Shown here in pieces: positions 1 through 10,249 of a DNA stretch of 64,000 nt (position 1 is the stretch's first letter; each line of letters starts with the position of its first letter). This stretch comes from Cyanobacterium sp. uoEpiScrs1 (lineage in GTDB: Bacteria; Cyanobacteriota; Cyanobacteriia; Cyanobacteriales; Microcystaceae). Both the position numbers and the translations under genes were made by a program. The notes beneath the pieces are model-generated. The model worked only from the letters and a program-made list of their open reading frames with translations. It was not told where the DNA came from and made no database searches. The stretch covers positions 1,227,376 through 1,291,375 of the forward strand of contig NZ_OX373462.1 of the NCBI RefSeq assembly GCF_947331815.1. Direction: 5' to 3'.

Positions 1-43
1 ATGAATAGATAATTAATAGTTTAATTAACTTAGTTTAATTGAC

Positions 44-101
44 TAAAAAGTGAGTCAAGGTCTTATCTCTATAGAACTACACTATTAAACCTTGCTCACT
101 T
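44..101 (-). terminator. Terminator of the SpoIID-domain gene
   Basis: An imperfect inverted repeat has arms at 48-61 and 89-101, a 13-bp stem with one bulged base. Read on the minus strand it is followed by TTTTTAG. It lies about 28 bp past the stop of the SpoIID-domain gene, as a Rho-independent terminator should. The 27-nt loop is long, so efficiency is uncertain. Confidence 0.55.
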
Positions 102-128
102 GATAGACATCACTACACTAACCAAGTC

Positions 129-1277
129 CTAATTTAAAGTTGTTAACTGAGCATTTTGATAGTAATGTTTGACAATTTGATCATAAGGGATACCTTGTTC
201 TGCTAAGTAATGACTACCCCATTGACTCAGACCAATACCGTGCCCATAGCCCCTGCCATGAATTTGAAATGTTTCATCATTGGCAGAAACGGTAAATAAA
301 GTACTCTTAAGATTAAGAGCTTTGCGTAAATTATCATCAGTAATGTTTTTAGAACCGCGAGTTCCTACTACCTTCAAGGTGATGATACGTCCGTGAGGGG
401 TCGTTCTCTGGGGAATCAAGGATTGTACTGCTCCTATACCGCCGATAAGTTTTCCCATTTGATTAGCACTAAAAGATTTACGCCATTGGAAAACGGGAGC
501 GAGTTGATCATAGTCCACAACGCCGCGCAAATAAGGTAAAGGAGAACTCCAGACATCTTCAACATTTTCAGTATGACCTCCAGATGAAGAATGGAAAGCG
601 GCCAAAATGACTTTACCCTTGTGGGTCAATACTTGACCGGCTGTCCCATTAACAGCTTTATGGGTTGTAACAAATTCTGTTTCTAACCCCTTATAAACCT
701 GGGTTTTAGTGGTTGTATCAAGATCGTAGTAACGACTCTTTGCCTTGGAACTTTTGTATAGAGCGTAAGTGCGGGCAACTACAGCCTGAGACTTGAGAGC
801 TTCCATGGGCCAGGTTGGATAAGCTTCAGCCCCTACCACACTGTAAAGATACTCCTCTAAATCAACTAAATTAACTGCCATCACGCCATTTCCCTTGCGT
901 ATTAATCTTACTTTGCCCCGATACCAGCGATCGCCGATCCAAATAGAGCCATTTTCAGTAGGTTCAATAACAATTTGATTGGAATTCCATTGATTGAGAT
1001 TTACCCCATCATGACGAGGTTTCACAGCAAAAGCCTCTAACCGAGTCAATTCTCCTAATTTGCGGCCTACCCCATCACGGACTAGAGCAGAAGTAGAACT
1101 TCCTACCTTGAGAGTATTAACGTCTTTTTTTATAACAACTCTTAACTCAGTAGCCCCTTGAACTGGAAAACTCAAAATCATCCAAGTTAATCCTATTAAC
1201 CAGCCACAGCGACTCAACAAAATCCGTGATAGTTGGAATGTCCAGACTCTAGAAGCTAAATCATGGTTTTGTGACAT
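129..1277 (-). CDS. SpoIID/LytB-domain protein, cell-wall hydrolase or amidase enhancer type
   Basis: This is a SpoIID/LytB family protein. In Bacillus, members cut or help cut peptidoglycan; cyanobacterial members are presumed to act on the periplasmic wall. I chose the ATG at 1277 (382 residues) because GAGGAG sits 9 bases before it; an upstream in-frame ATG at 1310 lacks this. A membrane-spanning signal-like segment follows (ILLSRCGWLIGLTWMILSF). The core motif GAEAYPTWPMEALKSQAVVA places the family's catalytic-type Glu near residue 151. SSSGGHTENVEDVW and the C-terminal GRGYGHGIGLSQWG are family hallmarks. It reads as intact. A decayed relative lies directly upstream on the same strand, so the two were probably a tandem pair. 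The exact wall substrate cannot be read from sequence. Confidence 0.9.
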   Translation of the reverse strand: MSQNHDLASRVWTFQLSRILLSRCGWLIGLTWMILSFPVQGATELRVVIKKDVNTLKVGSSTSALVRDGVGRKLGELTRLEAFAVKPRHDGVNLNQWNSNQIVIEPTENGSIWIGDRWYRGKVRLIRKGNGVMAVNLVDLEEYLYSVVGAEAYPTWPMEALKSQAVVARTYALYKSSKAKSRYYDLDTTTKTQVYKGLETEFVTTHKAVNGTAGQVLTHKGKVILAAFHSSSGGHTENVEDVWSSPLPYLRGVVDYDQLAPVFQWRKSFSANQMGKLIGGIGAVQSLIPQRTTPHGRIITLKVVGTRGSKNITDDNLRKALNLKSTLFTVSANDETFQIHGRGYGHGIGLSQWGSHYLAEQGIPYDQIVKHYYQNAQLTTLN

Positions 1278-1429
1278 TTGCTTATTCTCCTCACATACAT
1301 TCACAAACATGAAAATCTTATCGTAAAATTTGAGTACTTTGAGAAATGCCTAGATGAACCCCAAAAAACTTGAATGAATGGACTAGATAAGTTTAACCAT
1401 ATGAAGGTCCTTCTCTAGATAGACTAATA

Positions 1430-1700
1430 TTAATTATTTTCGCACTATTTCCATAGCTGACTAATCGTGCATTATATCGAAATTAGGAACTACCACTCTT
1501 AAATCAATCCATTGCTTGGTAGGCTTAGTGGCAACTTAATTGAAATACTATCAGTTGAGACTTACTCCACCACAATGATATTTCACGGTAAAAGCTTCTG
1601 ACTAAATCAATTTTCTAAATTTATTGATTACCTCACTGCCAACTAACACAGCAGGAGAACTCCCCGTCTGTAGAGTGTACCATAAGCAACTTTTAATATC
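1430..1700 (-). pseudogene. Decayed tandem copy of the SpoIID-domain gene, N-terminal half only
   Basis: No open frame exists here, but the DNA aligns without gaps to the functional neighbour. Bases 1582-1661 match 1021-1100 at 54 of 80 positions by hand count. Similarity appears to continue, more weakly, down to about 1430. The matched part of the neighbour is roughly its residues 50-130, just before the catalytic core. The conceptual minus-strand translation carries stops, and no sequence resembling the core motif is seen. The copy therefore seems to have lost its C-terminal part as well as its frame. It could be a recent duplicate or, given the divergence, an older paralog. The boundaries are approximate. 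Confidence 0.7.
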
Positions 1701-2192
1701 GTCGAAAAAAAAACAGGCTACTCTCTAGTAGAGGAATTACCTTTAAGGGGCTAGGTAACCGCAATCAATATTAAACTTACCATGTTTGATGATAATTGGA
1801 TAAGACGTGTATATAGTTAATAAAACCAATCTCTATGATCAAAATATCTATCATAGACTTCAACAGCATTATGATTTAGATAATAAAAAGATAGATTACT
1901 GATTTTTAGTGATTTGGGTAATATTAAAGATACTATAGAGCTGCTTTAAGAAACAGAAATGATCTCTATTTGATCTCTATTTGATATCTGATTAGACATT
2001 AACCCCCACACGCTAATTTAAACAGATCCTACGAAACTAAGTTTTTAGGTTTTATCTTAAAAATTAAGGTAAATTGCTCATGGTTAGCTCACATCCGATA
2101 CAATTTATCCAAAAGTTGCTTAGTGATCAGGTTAAGTTTGATTTAAGGTCTCTTATTGTAAACCGACAGAATATTCTTATCAAGAAACTTCA
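1701..2192. other. Gap before gyrA
   Basis: This AT-rich stretch has no credible gene. The only pattern noticed is an 11-bp unit (TGATCTCTATT) repeated back to back at 1960-1981. The gyrA promoter must lie in the right part, but I could not place it with confidence. Confidence 0.5.
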
Positions 2193-4709
2193 ATGACAAG
2201 ACAGCTAAATGTATTAGGGACGGGTAAAATTATCCCAACCGCATTGCATACAGAAATGCAACGCTCTTATCTTGAATATGCCATGAGCGTCATTGTTGGG
2301 CGTGCTTTACCTGATGTTCGTGATGGACTTAAACCTGTTCACCGACGCATTTTATATGCAATGTATGAATTGGGGTTAACTCATGATCGCCCTTTTCGTA
2401 AATGCGCTAGGGTAGTTGGAGATGTGTTAGGGAAATATCATCCCCATGGTGATCAGGCAGTATATGACACTCTGGTGCGGATGGTACAAGATTTTTCGAG
2501 TCGTTATCCTCTTCTATCAGGTCACGGAAACTTTGGTTCGGTGGATAATGATCCTCCTGCTGCAATGCGTTATACAGAAACACGGCTATCTACCATTGCT
2601 GATCGCGGGATGTTAAACGATATCAGTAATTCAATTGTCGATTTTACCAATAATTTCGACAATTCTCAACAAGAACCGGTTGTTTTACCCGCTCAACTTC
2701 CCATTTTACTCCTCAATGGATGCACCGGAATTGCTGTAGGAATGGCGACAAGTATTCCCCCCCATAATTTAGGAGAATTAGTTGATGGGTTGATTGCTCT
2801 GATTGATAACCCTAATCTATCTAATGAGAAGTTATGGAAAATTATTCCTGGACCTGACTTTCCCACTGGAGGGCAGATTATCGATACAAATGGCATTAAG
2901 GAAGCCTACGCAACAGGACGAGGTATGATTCCTGTTCGAGGAGTAGCCCGTATTGAAACTCTAAATGTAGGACGGCGACGACGTAAGGAACGTACTGCCA
3001 TTATCGTCACCGAATTGCCTTATCAAGTCAATAAGTCTAGTTGGATCGAAAAAATGGCAGATCTGGTTAACCAAGGAAGTTTAGAGGGCATTGCCGATAT
3101 TAGGGATGAGAGCGATCGCACGGGAATGCGGGTTGTTATTGAACTAAAGCGAGATGCTAACTACAATACAGTATTGAAAGATCTTTACAAAAAAACTGCT
3201 CTGCAAAGTAATTTTGGGATGATTTCATTAGCTTTAGTGGATAATAAACCTTGTCAGCTTTCCTTGCGTCAGTTATTAGAAGAATTCTTAAAATTTCGAG
3301 AGCAAACCCTAAAACGACAATACGGACATGAGTTGAAGGAAACACAAAATCATGTTCATTTGCTGGAGGGATTATTAATAGCTCTCAATAATCTTGATCA
3401 AGTTATTGACATTCTACGGAATGCTGCTGATGGAACTACCGCTAAATTTAGATTTAAAAAGGAATTAGAAATTAGTGACGCTCAAGCTAATGCTATTTTG
3501 TCCATGCCAATGCGCCGTTTAACAGGTTTAGAACAACAAAAGTTACAAGCCGAATACTACGAATTACAAGCTCGTATTAATGAATTAGAAACACTATTAA
3601 ATGATCGTCATGAACTATTAAAAACACTCAAGAAAGATTTGCGATCACTAAAACGCAATTTCGGCGATTCTCGTCGCACTAAAATAATCACTCCTACCAA
3701 AGATGTAAAAACAAAATCAACGAAAAGTAATTCTGAACTTAAATCATCTCTCTCTAAACAAAAGAATAATTCAGAAAAAAAATTAAAATCTTCAGATTTA
3801 TCCCAATCATTAGCCGCCTTCTCTTTTGAGAAACCTCCTAAAAATGCAATCTTAGAGGTTACATATAATAGTGAAGCAGCTTGGCGATTACCCGGTACTA
3901 AAGGACTCAATCACCTTGTCTATTCTGCAACTATTGGACAAAAAAATGAGTTAATAGTGATTACTGATACTAGTAAAGCTTATCCTGTCACTGTAGAGGA
4001 TATTCCTTCCGTTAAGATTCAACCAATTTCTCTGTTAAGTCTTTTAGCGAAAGGAACACAACGAGATGTAAGCCGGGTCATTTATTCGGGGTTCCTACCG
4101 CAGCAGCTAGAAGGCCAAGATTTGTTGTTATTAACTAAATTTGGACGTATTAAACGCATTGCTATGTCTCAATTAACAAGTTTAACTAATCGAGGATTAG
4201 TGTTGGTAAAACTTAAAGAAGGTGATCGTCTTGACTATGCCTGTCCTACTAAAGAAGGGCAAGAGGTAGTGATTGCTACGTCAGGAGGACGTATATTGCG
4301 GCTTTTAGTTACTGACGAAATGATTGGCGTAATGGGACGAAATGCCCAGGGAAATCAGGCATTAAAATACCGTTATGGAGAAACTTTAGCCGGTTGTGTT
4401 ACCCTGAATCCAGGAGAAGATGTTTTTGTGATTTCCAGTCTCGGTTATGGCAAACGCTTATCTTTAAAAGACATTAGAACAGGAAGATTAGGGGATATTG
4501 GTCATCAATGTTTACAGTTTAAGAGTAGAACAGATTGTTTAGGAGGGATAATACTGGCTAAAGACGAAGGGGAAATTACCTTACTGACAGATCGCAACCG
4601 TTCTTTAGTCCTGCCGATTAATTCAATTCCATTTTGTGGTAAAGATGGCGCAGGGGATAAATTGGTAAAACTTCAATCAGAGGAAACAATTATTACCGTA
4701 TTAAGCTGA
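2193..4709 (+). CDS. gyrA: Type IIA DNA topoisomerase subunit A (DNA gyrase A / ParC-like)
   Basis: This is the DNA-cutting subunit of a type II topoisomerase, acting with a GyrB/ParE partner that is not in this window. The 838-residue length is typical. The N-terminal winged-helix region contains [20 protein letters not shown] and the catalytic Tyr at residue 127 within [10 protein letters not shown]. The [17 protein letters not shown] segment is also standard. A Lys/Ser-rich linker (about residues 490-550) joins the C-terminal beta-pinwheel. I could not find the canonical GyrA box (QRRGGRG type) that gyrases need for negative supercoiling. Cyanobacteria usually have two GyrA-like proteins, and this one may be the ParC-like paralog. 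The ATG follows GAAACTTCA, with no strong ribosome site. Confidence 0.92.
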   Translation: MTRQLNVLGTGKIIPTALHTEMQRSYLEYAMSVIVGRALPDVRDGLKPVHRRILYAMYELGLTHDRPFRKCARVVGDVLGKYHPHGDQAVYDTLVRMVQDFSSRYPLLSGHGNFGSVDNDPPAAMRYTETRLSTIADRGMLNDISNSIVDFTNNFDNSQQEPVVLPAQLPILLLNGCTGIAVGMATSIPPHNLGELVDGLIALIDNPNLSNEKLWKIIPGPDFPTGGQIIDTNGIKEAYATGRGMIPVRGVARIETLNVGRRRRKERTAIIVTELPYQVNKSSWIEKMADLVNQGSLEGIADIRDESDRTGMRVVIELKRDANYNTVLKDLYKKTALQSNFGMISLALVDNKPCQLSLRQLLEEFLKFREQTLKRQYGHELKETQNHVHLLEGLLIALNNLDQVIDILRNAADGTTAKFRFKKELEISDAQANAILSMPMRRLTGLEQQKLQAEYYELQARINELETLLNDRHELLKTLKKDLRSLKRNFGDSRRTKIITPTKDVKTKSTKSNSELKSSLSKQKNNSEKKLKSSDLSQSLAAFSFEKPPKNAILEVTYNSEAAWRLPGTKGLNHLVYSATIGQKNELIVITDTSKAYPVTVEDIPSVKIQPISLLSLLAKGTQRDVSRVIYSGFLPQQLEGQDLLLLTKFGRIKRIAMSQLTSLTNRGLVLVKLKEGDRLDYACPTKEGQEVVIATSGGRILRLLVTDEMIGVMGRNAQGNQALKYRYGETLAGCVTLNPGEDVFVISSLGYGKRLSLKDIRTGRLGDIGHQCLQFKSRTDCLGGIILAKDEGEITLLTDRNRSLVLPINSIPFCGKDGAGDKLVKLQSEETIITVLS

Positions 4710-5472
4710 ATGAGTCCTAAGCACGCTGTCTGCACTCAATGTGATAGAAGAAGGGTTTTATCTTTTTTAGGATAGGACAAGTTATGCGGAGACCTTATTA
4801 TGAAAGGAGATTGTTGTCTGTAGTAATGTAACTTAATCTAACTAGCTGACTATACAATTTGTACTGACATGTTAAAAGAGTTCATAAATCTGAAAGTAAA
4901 TTGAAGCTTAAAGAGAGAAAGGGAAGCAGCCCAAATTTATCTCAATGTCTAAACGATAATATCTTTGTTTAAAAAACAATCTCCTTTTTTAAAATTTTCT
5001 ATCCCATTGTTATTTTTATATTTTTAAGGATTTTAGAGCTATTTCTCTGGATAAAAATCATATAATTAGCTTTAATCATTAATGTAGATAAACAATACCG
5101 CTAGTTTTTTGTAGGTTTATATTTTACAGTTGTTATTATGTGATATTACCTTCATCCTAATATTTAACAAGTGAGACGCTAAACTTCTGTTCCAATTTGC
5201 ATTAATACTACTTTTAGGTTAAGCAATGTATCATGCATTTATTTTTAACACTTGAGATTATTTTTTACCTTTTAGATACTAATTTTATAAATTAAGTAAC
5301 TAATATAATTACTTGGCGAAGTAAATTTTTCTACCAATAACTATTTTCACAAGTAACTTTACGACTAGAATAAATATTGGGTATTTACTTTCTCCAACTG
5401 CCCGCGAGAGCCGCGTAAAAACTTTTGATGTGGATAGCAGTTGTAACTTTAGCCTTTGACAGTTAACCCTTC
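4710..5472. other. Gap between convergent gyrA and glgX
   Basis: About 760 bp of AT-rich DNA between two convergent genes. I see no ORF of credible composition, no RNA gene and no strong hairpin. It may be remnant DNA of a lost gene, but nothing is recognisable. Confidence 0.5.
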
Positions 5473-7560
5473 TCAAGGTGTAGGTTTAACCATCAAAACT
5501 ACAGAGGAGCGCCCTCGAACACGATACTTATGATTTTTAACAGGATAAGCTGTATCTAATTTACAGCAACTCTTGGATAAAGGTAAAGCTGTGTCAATGA
5601 TACGATGCCAACAACCTTCATGATCCAAAACGGGCAATTCAAATTCTAAAGATTTCCAGTAAGCATTCAGCATTACGTATAAATGTTCATCTGCCTCAGG
5701 ATGACGCATACTAAAAGCCAAACAACGTGAATGGTAGGACCAGTCAGGATGCCTTAATTCAGTTCCATGCCAACTAATTTGAGGATAAGAAAAATCCATA
5801 TAGGTGACTTCTAACCGTTGTTTTTGACGGAATAATTGTAGCCCCTGGGTGAAGTGAGTTAATTTTCTGAAAAAGCACCATAAATCAAATTGTCGATCCA
5901 CGTCATCCCAATCAAACCAGCTTAGTTCATTATTCTGGCAATAAACATTATTATTTCCTTTGCTAGTTCGACCTACCTCATCTCCCATTAAAATCATTGG
6001 GGTTCCTTGGGAAATGAACAGAATAGTTAGAAAATTTTTAATCTGTTGTAAGCGTAAGGAATTAATTTTAGGATTATCAGTTTTTCCTTCCACTCCACAA
6101 TTCCAACTGAAGTTATCATTGCATCCATCGCAGCTATTTTCTCCATTAGCTTCATTATGCTTTTCATTATAGGAAACCAAGTCATTAAGACTAAAGCCAT
6201 CGTGACATGTAACAAAGTTAATACTACGGTTGGTATCCATATCCACGCGGTGGTAAATATCAGGACTGCCTAAAACCCTTGCTGCTAGATAGGGAACCAT
6301 TCCTAAATCCCCTTTTACAAAGCGTCGAACGTCATCTCGAAATGGTCCATTCCACTCAGCAAACCAGTCCGCTAACTCTACAAACCGACCTACATCATAG
6401 AGTCCGGCAGCATCCCAAGCTTCAGCAATAAGTTTAGTTCCCGCTAAAATAGGATCAGATTCAATCACCCATAGTAAGTCTAATGCTTGGCGATCTTTAA
6501 TAGGATTTCCAATAGCATCTCTAGTCAAAATTGAAGCCAAATCAAAGCGAAATCCATCAATATGCATTTCCGATACCCAGTAACGCAGAGAGTCTAAAAT
6601 TAAACGGGCAACAATGGGATGATTACCCCTAAAAGTATTGCCACAACCGCTATAATTTTTGTAATGGGCTAAGTCTTCGGCTTCCAGAATATAATAAGTT
6701 GCATTATCTATGCCTCTAAAACAAAGGGTGGGTCCTCTTTCATCCCCTTCTGCAGTATGGTTGAAGACTACGTCTAAAATTACTTCAATTCCTGCTTTAT
6801 GTAACGCCTTAACCATATCTCGAAATTCGTTAAGAGGTCCTAGAGAACTCTTGTCAGAACTATAGATACTGTGAGGAGTAAAAAAGTTAATAGTACTATA
6901 ACCCCAGTAATTTGTTAGTCCAGGTCTAGCATCTTCGAGATCAAAATAGTGAATTGGTAACAATTCAACCGCTGTAATGCCTAGACTCTTGAGATAGGGT
7001 ATTTTTTGAATTAATCCAGCATAGGTGCCCTGTTTATCAGATTCTAAACCAGAATTAGGATTACGGGTGAATCCTCCCACATGCATTTCATAGATGATAC
7101 TTTGTGAGTAGGGAATGCGTAAGGGGTGATCGCCTTCCCAGTCATAACTACTGTTGTCAATAACAACATTGCGTAATGCTTGGGCACAGTTGTCTCCGGG
7201 TTGGAGAGCAGCATTCCTCTTATAGATAGAAGACCCGACAATAGCCCTAGCATAGGGATCTAAAAGGACCTTATTCGCATCAAATCGATGACCACTTTCC
7301 GGCTCAAATGGACCATGAACCCGATAGGCGTATACTTGTCCAGCTGTCAACCCAGGTATGAAAATATGCCAATAGTAATGTGTACGGTTTATTTCTCGTT
7401 TTAAAACCAGGATATGGGAGGGACGAGGAGCTTTAGATTCTTTAAAGAGAAGCAGTTCAACAACTGTAGCGTGTTTGGAAAAGAGACAGAAGTTAACACC
7501 TTCTGGATAGACAGTAGCACCAAGAGGATAACTTTTGCCAGGTTGGGTACTAAGGGTCAT
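5473..7560 (-). CDS. glgX: Glycogen debranching enzyme, isoamylase/GlgX type (GH13)
   Basis: The enzyme hydrolyses alpha-1,6 branch points in glycogen so that the store can be broken down. It is 695 residues, the normal length. An N-terminal CBM48-like domain (about residues 10-110) precedes the GH13 barrel. Barrel motifs are DVVFNHT (263-269), DGFRFD with nucleophile Asp340, AEAWD with acid/base Glu380, and TCHDG with Asp454, so the catalytic triad is complete. The ATG at 7560 begins MTLSTQPGKSYPLGA, as in homologs. It stands alone, convergent with gyrA. Its retention implies that the cell still makes or receives glycogen-like glucan. Confidence 0.96.
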   Translation of the reverse strand: MTLSTQPGKSYPLGATVYPEGVNFCLFSKHATVVELLLFKESKAPRPSHILVLKREINRTHYYWHIFIPGLTAGQVYAYRVHGPFEPESGHRFDANKVLLDPYARAIVGSSIYKRNAALQPGDNCAQALRNVVIDNSSYDWEGDHPLRIPYSQSIIYEMHVGGFTRNPNSGLESDKQGTYAGLIQKIPYLKSLGITAVELLPIHYFDLEDARPGLTNYWGYSTINFFTPHSIYSSDKSSLGPLNEFRDMVKALHKAGIEVILDVVFNHTAEGDERGPTLCFRGIDNATYYILEAEDLAHYKNYSGCGNTFRGNHPIVARLILDSLRYWVSEMHIDGFRFDLASILTRDAIGNPIKDRQALDLLWVIESDPILAGTKLIAEAWDAAGLYDVGRFVELADWFAEWNGPFRDDVRRFVKGDLGMVPYLAARVLGSPDIYHRVDMDTNRSINFVTCHDGFSLNDLVSYNEKHNEANGENSCDGCNDNFSWNCGVEGKTDNPKINSLRLQQIKNFLTILFISQGTPMILMGDEVGRTSKGNNNVYCQNNELSWFDWDDVDRQFDLWCFFRKLTHFTQGLQLFRQKQRLEVTYMDFSYPQISWHGTELRHPDWSYHSRCLAFSMRHPEADEHLYVMLNAYWKSLEFELPVLDHEGCWHRIIDTALPLSKSCCKLDTAYPVKNHKYRVRGRSSVVLMVKPTP

Positions 7561-7821
7561 GGTGCAATTAACATTTTAGACTTTTATATTAAGTTCCTTT
7601 TGGAAGTCTATCTTGGGTTCGCAAGCAATCACTTTTTTATTTAGTATCTTTTTAGATCAATAAGTCAGAATAGTTTGTATATTATTGATACAAATTGCTA
7701 AATAATAGAAAACGCTATTTTTTATCAAAAATGCGAATTTTAGAATATAAATTGAACCTAGATAATTGCTAATTACACAGTTCACGCTAAATCTACCACA
7801 AACACAATATTTCACTAATTT

Positions 7822-7843
7822 TCCCCTAGAAATAACTAGGGGA
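7822..7843. terminator. Short hairpin downstream of sufE
   Basis: A perfect 8-bp inverted repeat (TCCCCTAG / CTAGGGGA, loop AAATAA) begins 7 bp past the sufE stop. No T-run follows on the minus strand, so it may be a weak terminator or an mRNA 3-prime stabiliser. Confidence 0.35.
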
Positions 7844-7849
7844 GTCACT

Positions 7850-8290
7850 CTATACTGATGTTTCTCTTTGTAATTCTAGCGCTTTCTTTTTCATTAGTTG
7901 AAATATATTGTAAAAGCCATTAGCACGAGAGGGGGTAAGGCTAACCTTTAACCCTGTCTCTTCAATAAAATCAGGAGAAATTTGTAAAATTTCAGTAGGT
8001 GCTAAGCCATTCAACCCCTCAATTAGAAAGGAAACTAACCCTTTGACTAATTGAGCATCAGAATCTCCCCTATACCAAACTTTTCCATCTTCCAGATAAG
8101 CGGCAATGTAAACTTGAGAAACACAGCCTTGAACTTTATTTTCAGGGGTTTTATTTTTTTCTGACATTGATTCTAGCCTTTTAGCATACCATAGTAATTG
8201 TTCATAGCGTTTTTTAGGGTCAGAACGCTTTTTAAACTTCTGGACAATTGCATCAAGATTGGGAGGTAACGAGATTGGAAATGATGACAT
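7850..8290 (-). CDS. sufE: SufE family sulfur-acceptor protein
   Basis: SufE takes the persulfide sulfur from a cysteine desulfurase and passes it to the Suf Fe-S scaffold. The ORF extends upstream to 8380, but family similarity begins at the ATG at 8290 (MSSFPISLPPNLD), giving 146 residues. The acceptor Cys is residue 56 in VQGCVSQVY. The C-terminal half carries SPSRANGFYNIF-type sequence usual for SufE. A cysteine desulfurase lies divergently 650 bp away, a plausible donor. No strong ribosome site precedes the start. Confidence 0.93.
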   Translation of the reverse strand: MSSFPISLPPNLDAIVQKFKKRSDPKKRYEQLLWYAKRLESMSEKNKTPENKVQGCVSQVYIAAYLEDGKVWYRGDSDAQLVKGLVSFLIEGLNGLAPTEILQISPDFIEETGLKVSLTPSRANGFYNIFQLMKKKALELQRETSV

Positions 8291-8941
8291 AATTCTAGTT
8301 TTTAAGTGGTAAACATTATTTACGTTAAATCTAACTATAACTATGCTACCTACTCCTGAGAACTTATAATAATCGACCAATTAGAGGAAACAATTTCCAA
8401 ACTTCTTCTGAGATAGGAAAAATACTAGGAAACTAAGGTTTTTAAGGTGTTTTATCTTAGCAAAATAGATTGTAAAAGACTCTATAGACAAATAATCGTT
8501 ACGTCGAGAAACGAAAAGATATGTCATGTATGGCGACATGATATATTCAACAACTTCACTGATGAATTCAAGCGCAAGCCACATGGGAAGATATCGGTGA
8601 TAGGAACTCATTGGGTTGAGAACTATACCTAGAAATATTAATCTTACAAGCCCGTAAAGTTTTTAAATAGTTAGTTAATAAACAAATATCCTAACTTTGA
8701 TTACAAGAGACTTAGGTATAATCAACTTTACCACTAGCATAACTATGACGTGATAATATCGTTTAATTTGTCATGGACAGAGAATTTTACTCGTTCCAGA
8801 CGCACTCATTTCCGATGAAGAGTATAATATATTTGAGCCTTTTTATATTTAATTTTTTTTAATGACTTCAGTTGTTTAATTTTCTTTAATCTTCGAATTT
8901 GCTTTTTGTTAAGTTCCTGACTGTTTCCACTAGTGAATATA
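8291..8941. other. Divergent gap between sufE and the cysteine desulfurase gene
   Basis: This must hold the promoters of both divergent genes. TATAAT at about 8822-8827 is a possible -10 element for the rightward gene, without a good -35. Short overlapping frames at 8381-8632 on both strands look random. No regulator site was recognised. Confidence 0.4.
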
Positions 8942-10123
8942 ATGCAAATTTATCTTGACTACAGTGCAACTACACCCCCTCGCCTGGAAGTGATGGCTAA
9001 AGTCGGGGAAATACTAAGATGTCAATGGGGAAATCCTTCAAGTTTGCATACCTGGGGACAACGGACAGCTACCATACTTGAAACTGCTAGATATCAAGTG
9101 GCGAGTTTAATCAATGCTCCTAATGTTAACTCCATCATTTTTACATCAGGAGGGACAGAAGCGAATAATTTAGCCTTGTGGGGAATAGCCAAACAATATT
9201 TAATTCCCCAACATTTGATTATTTCATCAGTTGAACATTCTGCAATCTCAGAAACTGCTGAACTTTTGAATCAAAGAGGATGGCAAGTAACAATATTACC
9301 CGTTGACTATCAAGGACGAGTAAATCCATTGGATCTCAAAGAATCGATTCGACCAAATACAGTGCTTATTTCTACTATATATGGACAAAGTGAAGTTGGA
9401 ACGATACAACCAATTAGGGAATTAGCCAAAATTGCTCGTTCTCATGGGGTACTTTTTCACACCGATGCAGTACAAGTGGCCGGTAGATTACCCATAGATG
9501 TACAGCACTTGGGGATAGATCTATTATCTCTCTCAGGTCATAAAATTTATGGAATTCAAGGGGCAGGAGCCCTATATGTGCGTTCAGGGGTAGAAATTTC
9601 TCCCTTGTTGGGAGGTGGAGGACAAGAAAGGGGACTACGCTCAGGAACTCAAGCCGTCCCAGCTATTGCTGGGTTAGGAGTTGCTGCTGAACTAGCTGCC
9701 TCGGAAATGGATTGGGAAATCCCTCGTTTAACGATGCTACGTGACCGTCTTTTCGAACTTATGACCGACTGTCCCTATCTAACTCCTACAGGTGACAGAT
9801 TATATCGTCTACCCCATCATGTTAGTTTTGTTCTAACTAATCCATCGAGTAATGATAACCAAAAGCGAATAACAGGGAAAACTATTGTTCGTCAGCTTAA
9901 TTTAGCTGGAATTGGCATTAGTGCAGGATCAGCTTGTCATAGCGGGAAATTGAATCCGAGCCCAATTTTATTGGCTATGGGTTATTCTAAGACAGAAGGA
10001 CTGGGGGGGATTCGACTCACCTTAGGACGGGAAGTTATTTTGGAAGATATTGAATGGACTGCTATGGTTCTGAAACAGATCCTTAATCGACTACTGCAAC
10101 CATTGGTTTTTGTCAAACATTAA
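8942..10123 (+). CDS. Cysteine desulfurase, NifS/IscS type
   Basis: This PLP enzyme converts cysteine to alanine and an enzyme persulfide that feeds Fe-S cluster assembly and tRNA thiolation. I prefer the ATG at 8942 (MQIYLDYSATTPP), which matches homologs; a GTG at 8933 would add three residues. Numbered from the GTG, the PLP Lys is 204 (SLSGHKIYG), the cofactor-stacking His is 102 (SVEHSA), and the active Cys is 335 (SAGSACHSGKL). The long Cys loop is class I, as in NifS/IscS. Whether it serves nitrogenase, general Fe-S assembly or both cannot be decided here, because no nif or isc genes are in the window. SufE is divergent upstream. Confidence 0.94.
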   Translation: MQIYLDYSATTPPRLEVMAKVGEILRCQWGNPSSLHTWGQRTATILETARYQVASLINAPNVNSIIFTSGGTEANNLALWGIAKQYLIPQHLIISSVEHSAISETAELLNQRGWQVTILPVDYQGRVNPLDLKESIRPNTVLISTIYGQSEVGTIQPIRELAKIARSHGVLFHTDAVQVAGRLPIDVQHLGIDLLSLSGHKIYGIQGAGALYVRSGVEISPLLGGGGQERGLRSGTQAVPAIAGLGVAAELAASEMDWEIPRLTMLRDRLFELMTDCPYLTPTGDRLYRLPHHVSFVLTNPSSNDNQKRITGKTIVRQLNLAGIGISAGSACHSGKLNPSPILLAMGYSKTEGLGGIRLTLGREVILEDIEWTAMVLKQILNRLLQPLVFVKH

Positions 10124-10249
10124 TTCGATAGAATTAATGCCTGAGAATGTTAGGCTTTTCTTAAAAAAGAAACAAGGAGATTTGCAATGTTTCTATGAAA
10201 AGATAATTGTTATCTTGTTATCAATTCGCTGGTTAACAGTTAATATTCT

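Noticed and set aside
8381-8632. Overlapping short frames on both strands between sufE and the desulfurase
   Set aside because: Neither has a recognisable motif or plausible ribosome site, and the two cannot both be coding; I could not decide in favour of either.
8942-10123. Naming the cysteine desulfurase nifS
   Set aside because: The Cys loop is class I, but no nif gene is nearby, so NifS and IscS cannot be separated here.
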